NCBI GenBank assembly: GCA_964501725.1 | Contig: CAZCTO010000014.1 | Coordinates: forward strand, 1-64,000 | Reading direction: 5' to 3' | DNA length: 64,000 nucleotides | Source: CAZCTO01 sp964501725 | GTDB lineage: Bacteria > Bacillota > Clostridia > Saccharofermentanales > Saccharofermentanaceae | The notes under the pieces: generated by a model | Databases searched by the model: none | Told to the model about the DNA's origin: nothing | Seen by the model: only the letters and a program-made list of their open reading frames with translations | Made by a program: the position numbers and the translations under genes | Shown here: positions 1-7,518 of the stretch, piece after piece | How positions within the stretch are numbered: position 1 is the stretch's first letter | Layout of the letters: each line of letters opens with the position of its first letter

Positions 1-391
1 TGCAATGAAGTAGTAATTCAAAGCAGCAAGAACGACGTGCAAGGGGTGTCGCATACGTTTCATCGAGAACGGATGTGGATCAAAGGACGAGGAAGGCGGT
101 TTTACCTGAATGTCCTTTGGCAAACAGAAAGAGTGGTTACACTTTTTGTCAGAACAGCGATAGTTTGAGTAATAAGTGTGGTCATGATGCAGGAATGTGG
201 CTTTCCCGCAAACCGGGCAGTCCGGGTATTTTCGGAATGTCGGATGCGGACGTTGGGTCGGGTGATCCGGAGCAAACTGTCGCTTGCAATCTCGACATTG
301 GAAGCGCTGGAAGCCTTTGGAATCCTTTCCAAAGCGATAAAGTTGAGCAGAATGGCATCGTGGACACACTACGTTTGATGGTACAATCTTC
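1..391 (+). ncRNA. Structured RNA or long leader upstream of leuA
   Basis: This stretch has no convincing gene but carries many perfect or near-perfect helices. They are 81-88 with 112-119 (8 bp), 128-135 with 140-147 (8 bp, one G-U, loop GTTA), 157-167 with 273-283 (11 bp, one G-U), 291-296 with 342-347 (6 bp, one G-U) and 315-322 with 327-334 (8 bp, loop TCCT). The arms nest without conflict and lead into the terminator-like stem just before leuA. The 5' end may lie before the window. No canonical T-box core, RNase P, tmRNA, SRP or 6S signature was recognised. It could be a leuA leader or an independent RNA with its own terminator. Confidence 0.6.
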
Positions 392-480
392 ATGAGACTT
401 GATCCGTCCTTTCTGGGAGGTAGTGGGTTTGTGACGAAACCATTGTACCAGAGGCGTTTCAAGTCTCATTTTTAGTTTTT
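392..480 (+). terminator. Terminator-like stem with possible alternative pairing before leuA
   Basis: An 11-bp perfect stem (392-402 with 459-469) is followed by TTTTTAGTTTTT. Nested inside it are 412-416 with 448-452 and a GGTTT/AAACC hairpin (426-430 with 437-441). A competing 9-bp perfect helix, 379-387 with 442-450, crosses the outer stem. The two can therefore form together only as a pseudoknot, and more likely are alternatives. That is the architecture expected of transcription attenuation. The leuA ribosome binding site begins about 25 bases after the T-rich tract. Confidence 0.6.
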
Positions 481-517
481 AGTTAACAGACCGATCAAAT
501 GAGTTAGGAGGAAGATT

Positions 518-2182
518 ATGAAATATTCAAGATATTCCAAATTTCCGGCAGTAAAACTGGAAAACAGACAATGGCCAAGTAAAGAGATTCAAAAAGCACC
601 CATTTGGTGTAGTGTTGACCTTCGGGATGGCAATCAAGCCCTGGAAATCCCGATGAATCTTTCACAAAAATTGACCTATTTTAAGTTTCTGGTTGAGTTG
701 GGTTTTAAAACGATCGAAATCGGTTTTCCCGCCGCATCGGATACTGAATTTGAATTTACCCGATATTTGATCGATAACCGTTTGATACCGGATGATGTTG
801 CGATTCAAGTTTTGACTCAATCCAGAGAGCACATTATTTCAAGAACAATGGAGGCTTTGACCGGAGCGCCGCAGGCTGTAGTTCATTTGTACAACTCAAC
901 ATCGGTGTTGCAGCGGGACGTAGTATTTGGATTCGGAAAGCAGGAATGCATTGATCTTGCCGTAAAGGGCGCCAAAATGATCAAGGAAGCTATTCAAAAG
1001 GATACCAGCTGTACAAAATGGATGGTAGAGTATTCGCCTGAAAGCTTCTCCGGAACAGAATCTGATTTTGCTGTTGAAATCTGTGATGCGGTCCTTGACG
1101 TATGGCAACCAACCGAAGATAACAAGGCCATCATTAATCTGCCCAACACCGTTGAAATGGCTTCCCCAAATGTCTTTGCGGATCAAGTGGAATATTATTG
1201 CACGCATACAAAATGGCGCAAAGAGACCATTGTTTCAATTCATCCGCATAATGATCGCGGAACTGCAGTTGCTGCCGCTGAACTCGGAATGCTTGCGGGT
1301 GCGGATCGAGTGGAAGGAACGCTTTTCGGAAACGGCGAAAGAACAGGAAACGCCGACCTTTTGACGTTGGGCATGAATCTTTTCATGCACGGTATTGATC
1401 CGGAACTGGATTTTTCTGATATGAATCACATGATTGAAGTATATGAAGAATGCATGAATTTGAAAGTGCCTGTTAGACATCCATGGGCTGGAAAACTTGT
1501 ATTTACGGCGTTTTCAGGTTCGCATCAGGATGCAATCAAAAAGGGAATGAATAGAATGAAAGCTCATCCGGAGCATTGGGAAGTGCCCTATCTTCCGATA
1601 GATCCGATGGATGTTGGAAGATGTTATGATCCGATCATCCGCATTAACAGTCAGTCAGGGAAGGGAGGAGTCGCATATATCCTCGAAACCAATTACGGAC
1701 TCTATCTGCCCAAGTCTTTCCAGAAAGATTTCGGATCGGTTTGCACTGCTGAATCTGACAGAAGACAAAGTGAGCTTTTACCGTCAGAAATCTTTAAACT
1801 GTTTGACGATAAATATGTGAATGTCTTTTCACCGTATTCTTTGAAGTCATATCGTGAAGAATCTCAAGATGATAATCACGTTATTGTTGGCGCCGTTCTT
1901 GAAAAGGAAAGCGAAATAATCAGAATTGAGGGACGCGGAAACGGACTTTTGGATGCTTTTTGTGACGGACTTTCCAAAACAATCGGCGAAACCTTTGCAA
2001 TTACTACATATCATGAACATGCAATGCAAAGTGGATCCGATTCTGCCGCCATTACTTATGTTGAAATCGAAGACAACAATAAGGAAAAGCATTTGGGAGC
2101 AGGTATTTCAAGTTCAGTTACTAAATCTTCCCTGCGCGCTGTAATCAGCGCGGTAAACAGGATGCTGGCATCCAAACAATGA
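518..2182 (+). CDS. leuA: 2-isopropylmalate synthase, long (type 2) form
   Basis: LeuA condenses acetyl-CoA with 2-oxoisovalerate, the first committed step of leucine synthesis in the cytoplasm. The 554-residue product matches the longer LeuA2 family of actinobacteria, fungi and some Clostridia. The HMGL-like TIM barrel shows DLRDGNQ (34-40), the metal-binding HPHNDRG (242-248) and GNGERTGN (271-278). The last roughly 130 residues fit the leucine-sensing LeuA dimer domain. The ATG is preceded by TTAGGAGGA. No other leu or ilv gene is in the window, so it appears monocistronic, framed by the structured leader and a terminator at 2209-2240. This suggests control by leader attenuation plus feedback inhibition. 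Confidence 0.95.
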   Translation: MKYSRYSKFPAVKLENRQWPSKEIQKAPIWCSVDLRDGNQALEIPMNLSQKLTYFKFLVELGFKTIEIGFPAASDTEFEFTRYLIDNRLIPDDVAIQVLTQSREHIISRTMEALTGAPQAVVHLYNSTSVLQRDVVFGFGKQECIDLAVKGAKMIKEAIQKDTSCTKWMVEYSPESFSGTESDFAVEICDAVLDVWQPTEDNKAIINLPNTVEMASPNVFADQVEYYCTHTKWRKETIVSIHPHNDRGTAVAAAELGMLAGADRVEGTLFGNGERTGNADLLTLGMNLFMHGIDPELDFSDMNHMIEVYEECMNLKVPVRHPWAGKLVFTAFSGSHQDAIKKGMNRMKAHPEHWEVPYLPIDPMDVGRCYDPIIRINSQSGKGGVAYILETNYGLYLPKSFQKDFGSVCTAESDRRQSELLPSEIFKLFDDKYVNVFSPYSLKSYREESQDDNHVIVGAVLEKESEIIRIEGRGNGLLDAFCDGLSKTIGETFAITTYHEHAMQSGSDSAAITYVEIEDNNKEKHLGAGISSSVTKSSLRAVISAVNRMLASKQ

Positions 2183-2208
2183 TATTTGAGTAATTAATAT
2201 GCCCGTTG

Positions 2209-2240
2209 GAGCCCGAAGACATATGCCTTCGGGCTCTATT
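2209..2240 (+). terminator. Terminator of leuA
   Basis: A perfect 10-bp GC-rich stem (2209-2218 with 2227-2236, GAGCCCGAAG paired with CTTCGGGCTC) has an 8-base loop and is followed by TATTTATTA. It begins 27 bases after the leuA stop. The T-tract is interrupted, so termination strength is uncertain. Confidence 0.75.
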
Positions 2241-2426
2241 TATTACGTGTGGTAATAATAATAATATGTATCATGTTTTATTGACTTCTGAACTGGTAAC
2301 CATGATTGAAACAAGTTCGCCAATTAAATACACAAAATTTATCGAATATAGTATTTCCAAGTAATAACCGATTATTGTGCCGGATAATGATCATACAAGA
2401 ATCCGGTTAACAGAAATTCACATATG

Positions 2427-2448
2427 TTCGTTAGATTAAACTAACGAA
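2427..2448. repeat. 8-bp perfect inverted repeat
   Basis: TTCGTTAG (2427-2434) and CTAACGAA (2441-2448) are separated by ATTAAA. No T-tract follows on either strand, so a terminator is unlikely. It could be an operator or chance in AT-rich DNA. Confidence 0.4.
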
Positions 2449-2852
2449 ATAATTATCAAGATTACTCATCATTAAATAATGACGATAATTCATTAAATAA
2501 AAAATATGAAAATGATGTAATGGTCGATCAAACATAAATTAAACCAATAAAAAGCGTGTCGAAAAATTATCGTAGTATTTATTTCAAATAGAAATATCGA
2601 AAACGATGTAATCCATGAAAGAAATAAACTGATTGAACATTGAGATGATAGTTTTGATAAAACGTTTCTAAATAATTATCCGGCAATAAGTTAAATGTTA
2701 TAGAATAAATGAAACTCATGAAGATTTATGTGACAGATTATTTGTAAGGACGACAAAACCAATCGTTCAATTCATAAATACTTGTTGTTTATACGGTACA
2801 CGATTAAAGCCTTTATCAGGCATATATCAGAATATAACCGCTAAATGGCTCC

Positions 2853-2890
2853 CTCCAATTAAACAAAACTATCATTTTGTTTAATTGGAG
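2853..2890 (-). terminator. 16-bp perfect hairpin, possible terminator of the minus-strand gene
   Basis: Arms 2853-2868 and 2875-2890 are perfectly complementary over 16 bp with a 6-base loop (CTATCA). The stem base is CTCCAATT and its upper half is A/T only. It lies about 80 bases past the stop of the minus-strand gene ending at 2969, a reasonable place for a terminator. It lacks the usual T-tract in either direction, so another role is possible. Confidence 0.45.
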
Positions 2891-2968
2891 AATCTGGAAA
2901 TCCGGCACTGTTTTTGCATGAAATGGCAAATGTTATTCAACCTATACTAAAATCAGTCCTGGCAATTA

Positions 2969-3448
2969 TTACCCGGTTTCCTCGGTTGAAAAAAGAATTA
3001 TATCATTATCTTTTTCCGATTCAAACGGATCCTTCTCAGCCATCTTTTCGATCTTTTCAATTCCGAGCATTTGCTTGTACTCGCTTGAATCAATCATTGG
3101 TACAACTGAACGATAAACCATAATCAGAAGGATTATTATAATTAAAAATACCAGGACGCTCCGAATGCGATGCATCACTTTTTCGCGTCGGTATTTTCTG
3201 TCAACATATTTTTTGGTGGTATAACCGATAAGAACATATACTCTGTTAGCACTGGTTCTCTTAGGCATGCGATCGTGTTCTTTTTTTCTTCTGCGAAAAT
3301 AATTGATTATTTTCGAGGGAATATTTTTAAAAAAGCGAACAGTAGTTCTAAAAACGGAAGAAGCAACACCAACAACCCAATTTACTGCACGAATATACCA
3401 AGGTGCATCCGGTCTTATGTTTGATTGATTTGAATTAATACTGTCCAT
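2969..3448 (-). CDS. Unknown single-pass membrane protein divergent from lexA
   Basis: I do not recognise this 159-residue product. It has a basic cytoplasmic-looking N-terminal half (RRRKK at 52-56) and one strong hydrophobic helix at about 96-112. A short acidic tail of about 45 residues would lie outside by the positive-inside rule. There is no signal peptide, lipobox or LysM domain visible. It is transcribed away from lexA with a 144-base gap that holds an SOS box and, on its own strand, an extended -10 promoter. In Bacillus the gene divergent from lexA is yneA, an SOS-induced division inhibitor. A similar role here is only a positional inference. Confidence 0.75.
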   Translation of the reverse strand: MDSINSNQSNIRPDAPWYIRAVNWVVGVASSVFRTTVRFFKNIPSKIINYFRRRKKEHDRMPKRTSANRVYVLIGYTTKKYVDRKYRREKVMHRIRSVLVFLIIIILLIMVYRSVVPMIDSSEYKQMLGIEKIEKMAEKDPFESEKDNDIILFSTEETG

Positions 3449-3478
3449 CTTATCACCGCTTCTTTGATTGCTTCGATA

Positions 3479-3487
3479 ATTATATCA
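3479..3487 (-). promoter_or_regulatory. Extended -10 promoter of the lexA-divergent gene
   Basis: On the minus strand TGATATAAT contains a perfect TATAAT (3484 down to 3479) with the TG of an extended -10. There is no good -35 element. Transcription would start roughly 10 bases downstream and give a short leader before the ATG at 3448. The lexA SOS box lies about 34 bases upstream of this -10. Confidence 0.55.
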
Positions 3488-3517
3488 TAAGCATACCCAA
3501 AAACGATATTGGAGAAA

Positions 3518-3531
3518 CGAACAATCGTTTG
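3518..3531 (+). promoter_or_regulatory. SOS box (LexA operator) of lexA
   Basis: CGAAC-AATC-GTTTG differs at one position from the Gram-positive consensus CGAAC-N4-GTTCG. Its 3' half overlaps the -35 hexamer TTGACA of the lexA promoter, so bound LexA would block RNA polymerase and repress its own gene. Confidence 0.8.
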
Positions 3532-3557
3532 ACATCAAGAATACCTAATGATAGTAT
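3529..3557 (+). promoter_or_regulatory. Promoter of lexA
   Basis: A perfect -35 TTGACA (3529-3534), a 17-base spacer and TAGTAT as -10 (3552-3557) lie about 35 bases before the lexA start codon. The -35 overlaps the SOS box. Confidence 0.7.
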
Positions 3558-3592
3558 AAAATTATTATTGAAGGAAATACCCGGAGGCCATT

Positions 3593-4222
3593 ATGGATGC
3601 AAAGTATAAATTTACACGCAGCAATATCGAGCAAACGGTAGATACAATATATCAGTTTATTGTCTCTTATATCCGGTCTGAGGGTTATCCGCCTTCCGTT
3701 CGTGAAATTTGCAGCGGCGTCGGGATTAAATCAACTTCTACAATACACTCCCATCTTAAGCGCCTTCAAGACATGAATCGGATTGAATATACTCCGGGCA
3801 AGAGACGCGCTATTATCGTTCCGGACATGCAACAAGAGAACATTACCAGCCTTCCCGTTTTGGGCACAATTACTGCCGGCATACCTATCCTCGCTGAACA
3901 GAATATTGAACGTACTCTCCCCTTCTCTGCTGACCTGTTATCATCCGGTGAACACTTTGTCCTGAAGGTTCGCGGGGACAGCATGATTAACGCACACATT
4001 CTGGACAAAGATTATGTCATCGTTAAGAGGCAGAACGCTGCTATTCCCGGGCAGATTATTGTTGCCAGAATAAATGACGAGGCAACTGTTAAAACATTTG
4101 CTGTCATTAATGGCAGATATTGCCTTAAACCTGAAAATGATGCATATTCGGTCATCCCCTTTGATGATGAAAATTGCCAAATCCTGGGTATAGTTACCGG
4201 TTTATTCCGTTCAACGCTGTAG
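3593..4222 (+). CDS. lexA: LexA repressor
   Basis: LexA is the SOS-response repressor and cleaves itself when bound to activated RecA. The 209-residue product has the N-terminal winged helix-turn-helix (about 33-58, PPSVREIC...). The cleavage site is Ala95-Gly96 in TAGIP. The Ser/Lys dyad is Ser130 in GDSM and Lys167 in TVKTF. The ATG follows GGAGG at 3583-3587. Its own SOS box (3518-3531) indicates autoregulation, and a second box lies at recA in this window. It converges on hfq with a 19-base gap. Confidence 0.97.
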   Translation: MDAKYKFTRSNIEQTVDTIYQFIVSYIRSEGYPPSVREICSGVGIKSTSTIHSHLKRLQDMNRIEYTPGKRRAIIVPDMQQENITSLPVLGTITAGIPILAEQNIERTLPFSADLLSSGEHFVLKVRGDSMINAHILDKDYVIVKRQNAAIPGQIIVARINDEATVKTFAVINGRYCLKPENDAYSVIPFDDENCQILGIVTGLFRSTL

Positions 4223-4241
4223 TCATCTTGTACCCAAGCTA

Positions 4242-4601
4242 CTAATTCGTTTGCTCGCGCTTTTGTACTTCGCTGAATATATACTGAACCTCTTCCAAGG
4301 GCGCGACAGAAGCAATCGCATTTTTAAAAATCAAGCTCTGTGAATTATTATCAGACAAAATGATTGACTGACTGTCAAAGCCGATGATAATCCCGCGTCT
4401 TCTCTCACCTGCCAGCAATTCAATATTTACTACATTCTCATTTTTTCTGCAGTTATTCAGAAATATTTCCTGCAAATTGGCATTTTTGAATGAGCGTGAC
4501 GATTCTTTGGGATTGTCCTGCGTGTGGCCCGAATAGATCGAACTCCTCGGACCGCCGTCAAGAAATGAAGTTCTGGTTCTTACAACATTTGATGTATACA
4601 T
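4242..4601 (-). CDS. hfq: Hfq-like RNA chaperone with a 40-residue N-terminal extension
   Basis: Hfq forms a hexameric Sm-like ring that pairs small RNAs with mRNAs. Residues about 42-101 match the Sm fold: NLQEIFLNN resembles the usual NLQDxFLN start, then come the GFDSQSIIL strand and the Sm2 segment IFKNAIASVAP. The canonical Sm2 KH pair reads KN. The first 40 residues are a low-complexity, polar extension not found in typical 75-90 residue Firmicutes Hfq. AAGGAGGTG six bases before the ATG at 4601 fixes the start; an upstream in-frame ATG would put this site inside the gene. It follows miaA, the usual gene pair. Confidence 0.88.
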   Translation of the reverse strand: MYTSNVVRTRTSFLDGGPRSSIYSGHTQDNPKESSRSFKNANLQEIFLNNCRKNENVVNIELLAGERRRGIIIGFDSQSIILSDNNSQSLIFKNAIASVAPLEEVQYIFSEVQKREQTN

Positions 4602-4698
4602 AAAAAACACCTCCTTATTCAAAACAAGAATAGCGTATCATGCACACATGTTTTATATCTATATGATATATGCGGTAATTAAGAAATATTTACATTTA

Positions 4699-5646
4699 TT
4701 ACGCGTAATCAAGTGTGATCGAATCAAGAATTATCCCCACATCATCCGGAGATATCCATATCGCATCTTTTATTTTTTTGTACCATGTTATTTGCCGTTT
4801 TGCATAATTTCGTGTTCTTTGCTTAATTAAACTGACTGTATCTTCATAAGAACGCACATTATCGAAAAACTCCAGAAATTCCTTGTAACCGATTGCCTGC
4901 ATTGAATTCATCGTTAAATCCACGCCCATATTCTTTAAACGCAGGACTTCAGCCTGAAGTCCTTTTTCTATCATTTGATCAACGCGATCATCAATCCGGA
5001 TATAAAGCTCTTCTCTGGGTATATCAATCACGAAAACCCTGAAAGGATATTTGGGCCCCAAATCCTTGGAACTCTTCCGAAAACTGCTTAATGTCTGATT
5101 GCTTTGCCTGTAAACCTCAAGTGCCCGGATAACCCGTTTTGAGTTATTCGGATGAATTGCGGCTGCGCTTTCCGGATCGACACGCTCAAGTTCCCTGTAT
5201 GCGGATATTCCGCCATCTTTTAAAAACAACTCAAATACTTCATTTCTAACTTCGTTAGTTATGACAACGGGCGCAAAATCGATACCTTCAACCAATGCCG
5301 ATGCATATTGCCCTGTTCCGCCGCAAAAAACCGGAAGGACTTCTCTGCTTAACACTTGTTGAATTGCATCATATGCAAACTCAAGATAGGCGGCGACGGA
5401 AAACAGTTCATGAGGATCAGCAATATCAAGTAAATGGTGCGGAACTCCCGACTGCTCATCCGCTGTTGATTTAGCGGTTCCAATATCCATTCCCCGATAT
5501 ATTTGCATTGAATCCATTGATAGCAGTTCGCCGTTCACCGTTTTACACAGTGAAATGGCCAAGCTGCTTTTGCCGCTGGCCGTCGGACCGCAGATAATCG
5601 GGATGTGTGATATTTCTCCGATCGGCAAAGATAGGATGGCAGTCAT
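4699..5646 (-). CDS. miaA: tRNA dimethylallyltransferase
   Basis: MiaA transfers a dimethylallyl group to N6 of A37 in tRNAs that read codons beginning with U. Visible are the P-loop GPTASGKS (about 20-27) and the DSMQIYRGMDIGTAKS signature (about 45-60). The length of 315 residues is normal. I chose the ATG at 5646 because GGAG precedes it by six bases. An in-frame ATG at 5658 is possible but poorly spaced. It sits between mutL and hfq, and its product is the substrate of MiaB, encoded upstream in the same cluster. Confidence 0.95.
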   Translation of the reverse strand: MTAILSLPIGEISHIPIICGPTASGKSSLAISLCKTVNGELLSMDSMQIYRGMDIGTAKSTADEQSGVPHHLLDIADPHELFSVAAYLEFAYDAIQQVLSREVLPVFCGGTGQYASALVEGIDFAPVVITNEVRNEVFELFLKDGGISAYRELERVDPESAAAIHPNNSKRVIRALEVYRQSNQTLSSFRKSSKDLGPKYPFRVFVIDIPREELYIRIDDRVDQMIEKGLQAEVLRLKNMGVDLTMNSMQAIGYKEFLEFFDNVRSYEDTVSLIKQRTRNYAKRQITWYKKIKDAIWISPDDVGIILDSITLDYA

Positions 5647-5667
5647 ATGATTCTCCATAACCCTAGT

Positions 5668-7509
5668 TCAGACAATGCGCTTAAATTCTTTTTCCAAATC
5701 TTTCTTCGAGTATCGAACCATTATTGGCCTCCCGTGAGGGCAATGAAACGGATTTTCGAGCAAAATAAGATCATCGATCAATTTCTTAACCTCAAGCTTG
5801 TCGAGTCTGTCATGAGCCTTTACGGCTGCTTTGCATGCAGCGGTAGCTAATGCCAGAAGTAATGATTCATCTGTTCGGGGAAGCTCGCTGTTCAGATCTT
5901 CCAGAAGGTATGTGAACATTTCTTTGGACTTACTTGAATCAAGAAATGCGGGAACGGAACGAAGCGCGATTTCCCTTTCGCCGATCATGTCGTAATCAAA
6001 GCCCATCAGCTTGAATTTTTCCTTGCTGTCAATTATTAAATCAGCAACAGTGCGAGACAAAGTCATCATAAGCGGAGCCAATAGTTCTTGTGAATAAACG
6101 GAAGTTGACTTTCTTTTTTTGTGCTCATTCAATAACTTCTCGAATAATATCTTCTCATGAGCAGCGTGCTGATCAAGAAAAATGATACATGACTGTGCCT
6201 CAAGAATTAAATATGTAGCAAAAGCAATCCCGATAAATCTTGCACTCGATAGCTCTTCAACCGTCGAATTAGTAACTGTTTTATCGGTATTCTGAACGGA
6301 ATCAGGGATGGACAACTCTGACACTATATTCATAAGACTTCCGGTCAAAGGTTCATAAATGCTTTTCTGATCATTCATTATATTGGGAACTTCTGTATCG
6401 ATTGTTGTTTGATTGAGCGCAGGTGCTTCTATGTTTTGATCAGTACTTTTATTATCTCTATCGGAAACGGCTGCGATTTCAGATGAATCAGATACTTCAT
6501 CATGAACCTCTTTAACCATAGACCCGGACATCAAGGCACCGTGGAGTGCATGATATACCGCTCGAAAAACATCCGAATCACTCCAGAAACGGACTTCAGC
6601 TTTTTGCGGATGGACGTTAACATCAACCAAACCTGACGGCACAGTAATTTTGAGTACAACAAAGGCGAACTTCCCTTTCATCAGCATGGTTTTATAGGCT
6701 TCGTCGATTGCCGAGGTAATCGTTTTCGAGCGAATCAGTCTCTCATTAACAAATACTGTCTGTTCTCCCCTGCTTGACCTCGCTATTACAGGTTTACCCG
6801 CATACCCCGACACATGAACTTTTCCAATGTCAGCATTAATTTCGATCGAGTTGTTAACGACCTCGCTGCCATAAATGGAGAATAGTGACGACAGCGAATC
6901 ATTATTTCCGGGCGAATGCAAAATTTCTTTCTTGTTTTTAATGAGCCGGATAGAGATATCCGGACGAATCAGTGCAAATCTCTCACATAGTATGATGATG
7001 CTTTGAGCTTCGGAAGAATCTTTTTTCAGAAACTTATATCTTGCGGGCTGATTGTAAAAAAGATCCCTAACCTCAATTGTCGTACCTGCTGCGCCATAGT
7101 ATTTTTCATGATGAATCAGTTTTCCGGCATCCACTTCAATACGCGTGCCATATTCTGCGTCAGGTTCTCTGGTCATCATTGATACCTTTGAAACGGATGA
7201 TATGCTCGATAGTGCTTCACCGCGAAAACCCATCGTATTCAGTGAATATAAATCCTCCAGATTGGAAAGCTTGCTGGTTGCATGGCATTCAAAAGATTTG
7301 AGTGCATCACTATAATCCATTCCGCACCCGTCATCGGTTACGCGAATCAGACGAATACCGCCATCTATGATTTCAACGGTAATTGTCGATGCCCCTGCGT
7401 CCAGTGAATTCTCGATCAATTCTTTAACGACAGAAGCAGGTCGCTCAACAACTTCTCCTGCGGCAATACTGTTTGATGTGGCGGTATCCAGTAATTTTAT
7501 TCGTCCCAT
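5668..7509 (-). CDS. mutL: DNA mismatch repair protein MutL, endonuclease-type
   Basis: MutL links MutS recognition to strand incision. The N-terminal GHKL ATPase shows ENSLDAGAS (33-41), DDGCGM (59-64) and GFRGEAL (94-100). The C-terminal half has DQHAAHEKILFE (the DQHA-x2-E-x4-E metal motif), ACKAAVKA and CPHGRP. This marks a MutL with its own nickase activity, as expected where MutH is absent. A weakly conserved linker of about 100 residues separates the halves. The ATG follows AAGAGG, 9 bases after mutS, so the two are translated from one operon. Confidence 0.97.
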   Translation of the reverse strand: MGRIKLLDTATSNSIAAGEVVERPASVVKELIENSLDAGASTITVEIIDGGIRLIRVTDDGCGMDYSDALKSFECHATSKLSNLEDLYSLNTMGFRGEALSSISSVSKVSMMTREPDAEYGTRIEVDAGKLIHHEKYYGAAGTTIEVRDLFYNQPARYKFLKKDSSEAQSIIILCERFALIRPDISIRLIKNKKEILHSPGNNDSLSSLFSIYGSEVVNNSIEINADIGKVHVSGYAGKPVIARSSRGEQTVFVNERLIRSKTITSAIDEAYKTMLMKGKFAFVVLKITVPSGLVDVNVHPQKAEVRFWSDSDVFRAVYHALHGALMSGSMVKEVHDEVSDSSEIAAVSDRDNKSTDQNIEAPALNQTTIDTEVPNIMNDQKSIYEPLTGSLMNIVSELSIPDSVQNTDKTVTNSTVEELSSARFIGIAFATYLILEAQSCIIFLDQHAAHEKILFEKLLNEHKKRKSTSVYSQELLAPLMMTLSRTVADLIIDSKEKFKLMGFDYDMIGEREIALRSVPAFLDSSKSKEMFTYLLEDLNSELPRTDESLLLALATAACKAAVKAHDRLDKLEVKKLIDDLILLENPFHCPHGRPIMVRYSKKDLEKEFKRIV

Positions 7510-7518
7510 TTTTACCTC

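Larger units (their letters stand above)
2241..2968. other. AT-rich intergenic region, no recognisable gene
   Basis: About 730 bases, clearly richer in A and T than the flanking genes, with no ORF that resembles a protein. Two perfect hairpins lie within it (2427-2448 and 2853-2890). I saw no DnaA-box cluster, tRNA, direct-repeat array or insertion-sequence end. Confidence 0.6.

Noticed and set aside
75..395. 106-codon open frame on the plus strand
   Set aside because: It covers the folded RNA, has no good ribosome site and its composition does not resemble a protein. The stems explain the sequence better.
1..480. T-box riboswitch before leuA
   Set aside because: TGGTAC at 379-384 and a CGTCC...GGGA-like pair are suggestive, but the conserved ACCGCG core and a clear specifier loop are missing. 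I keep it as unclassified.
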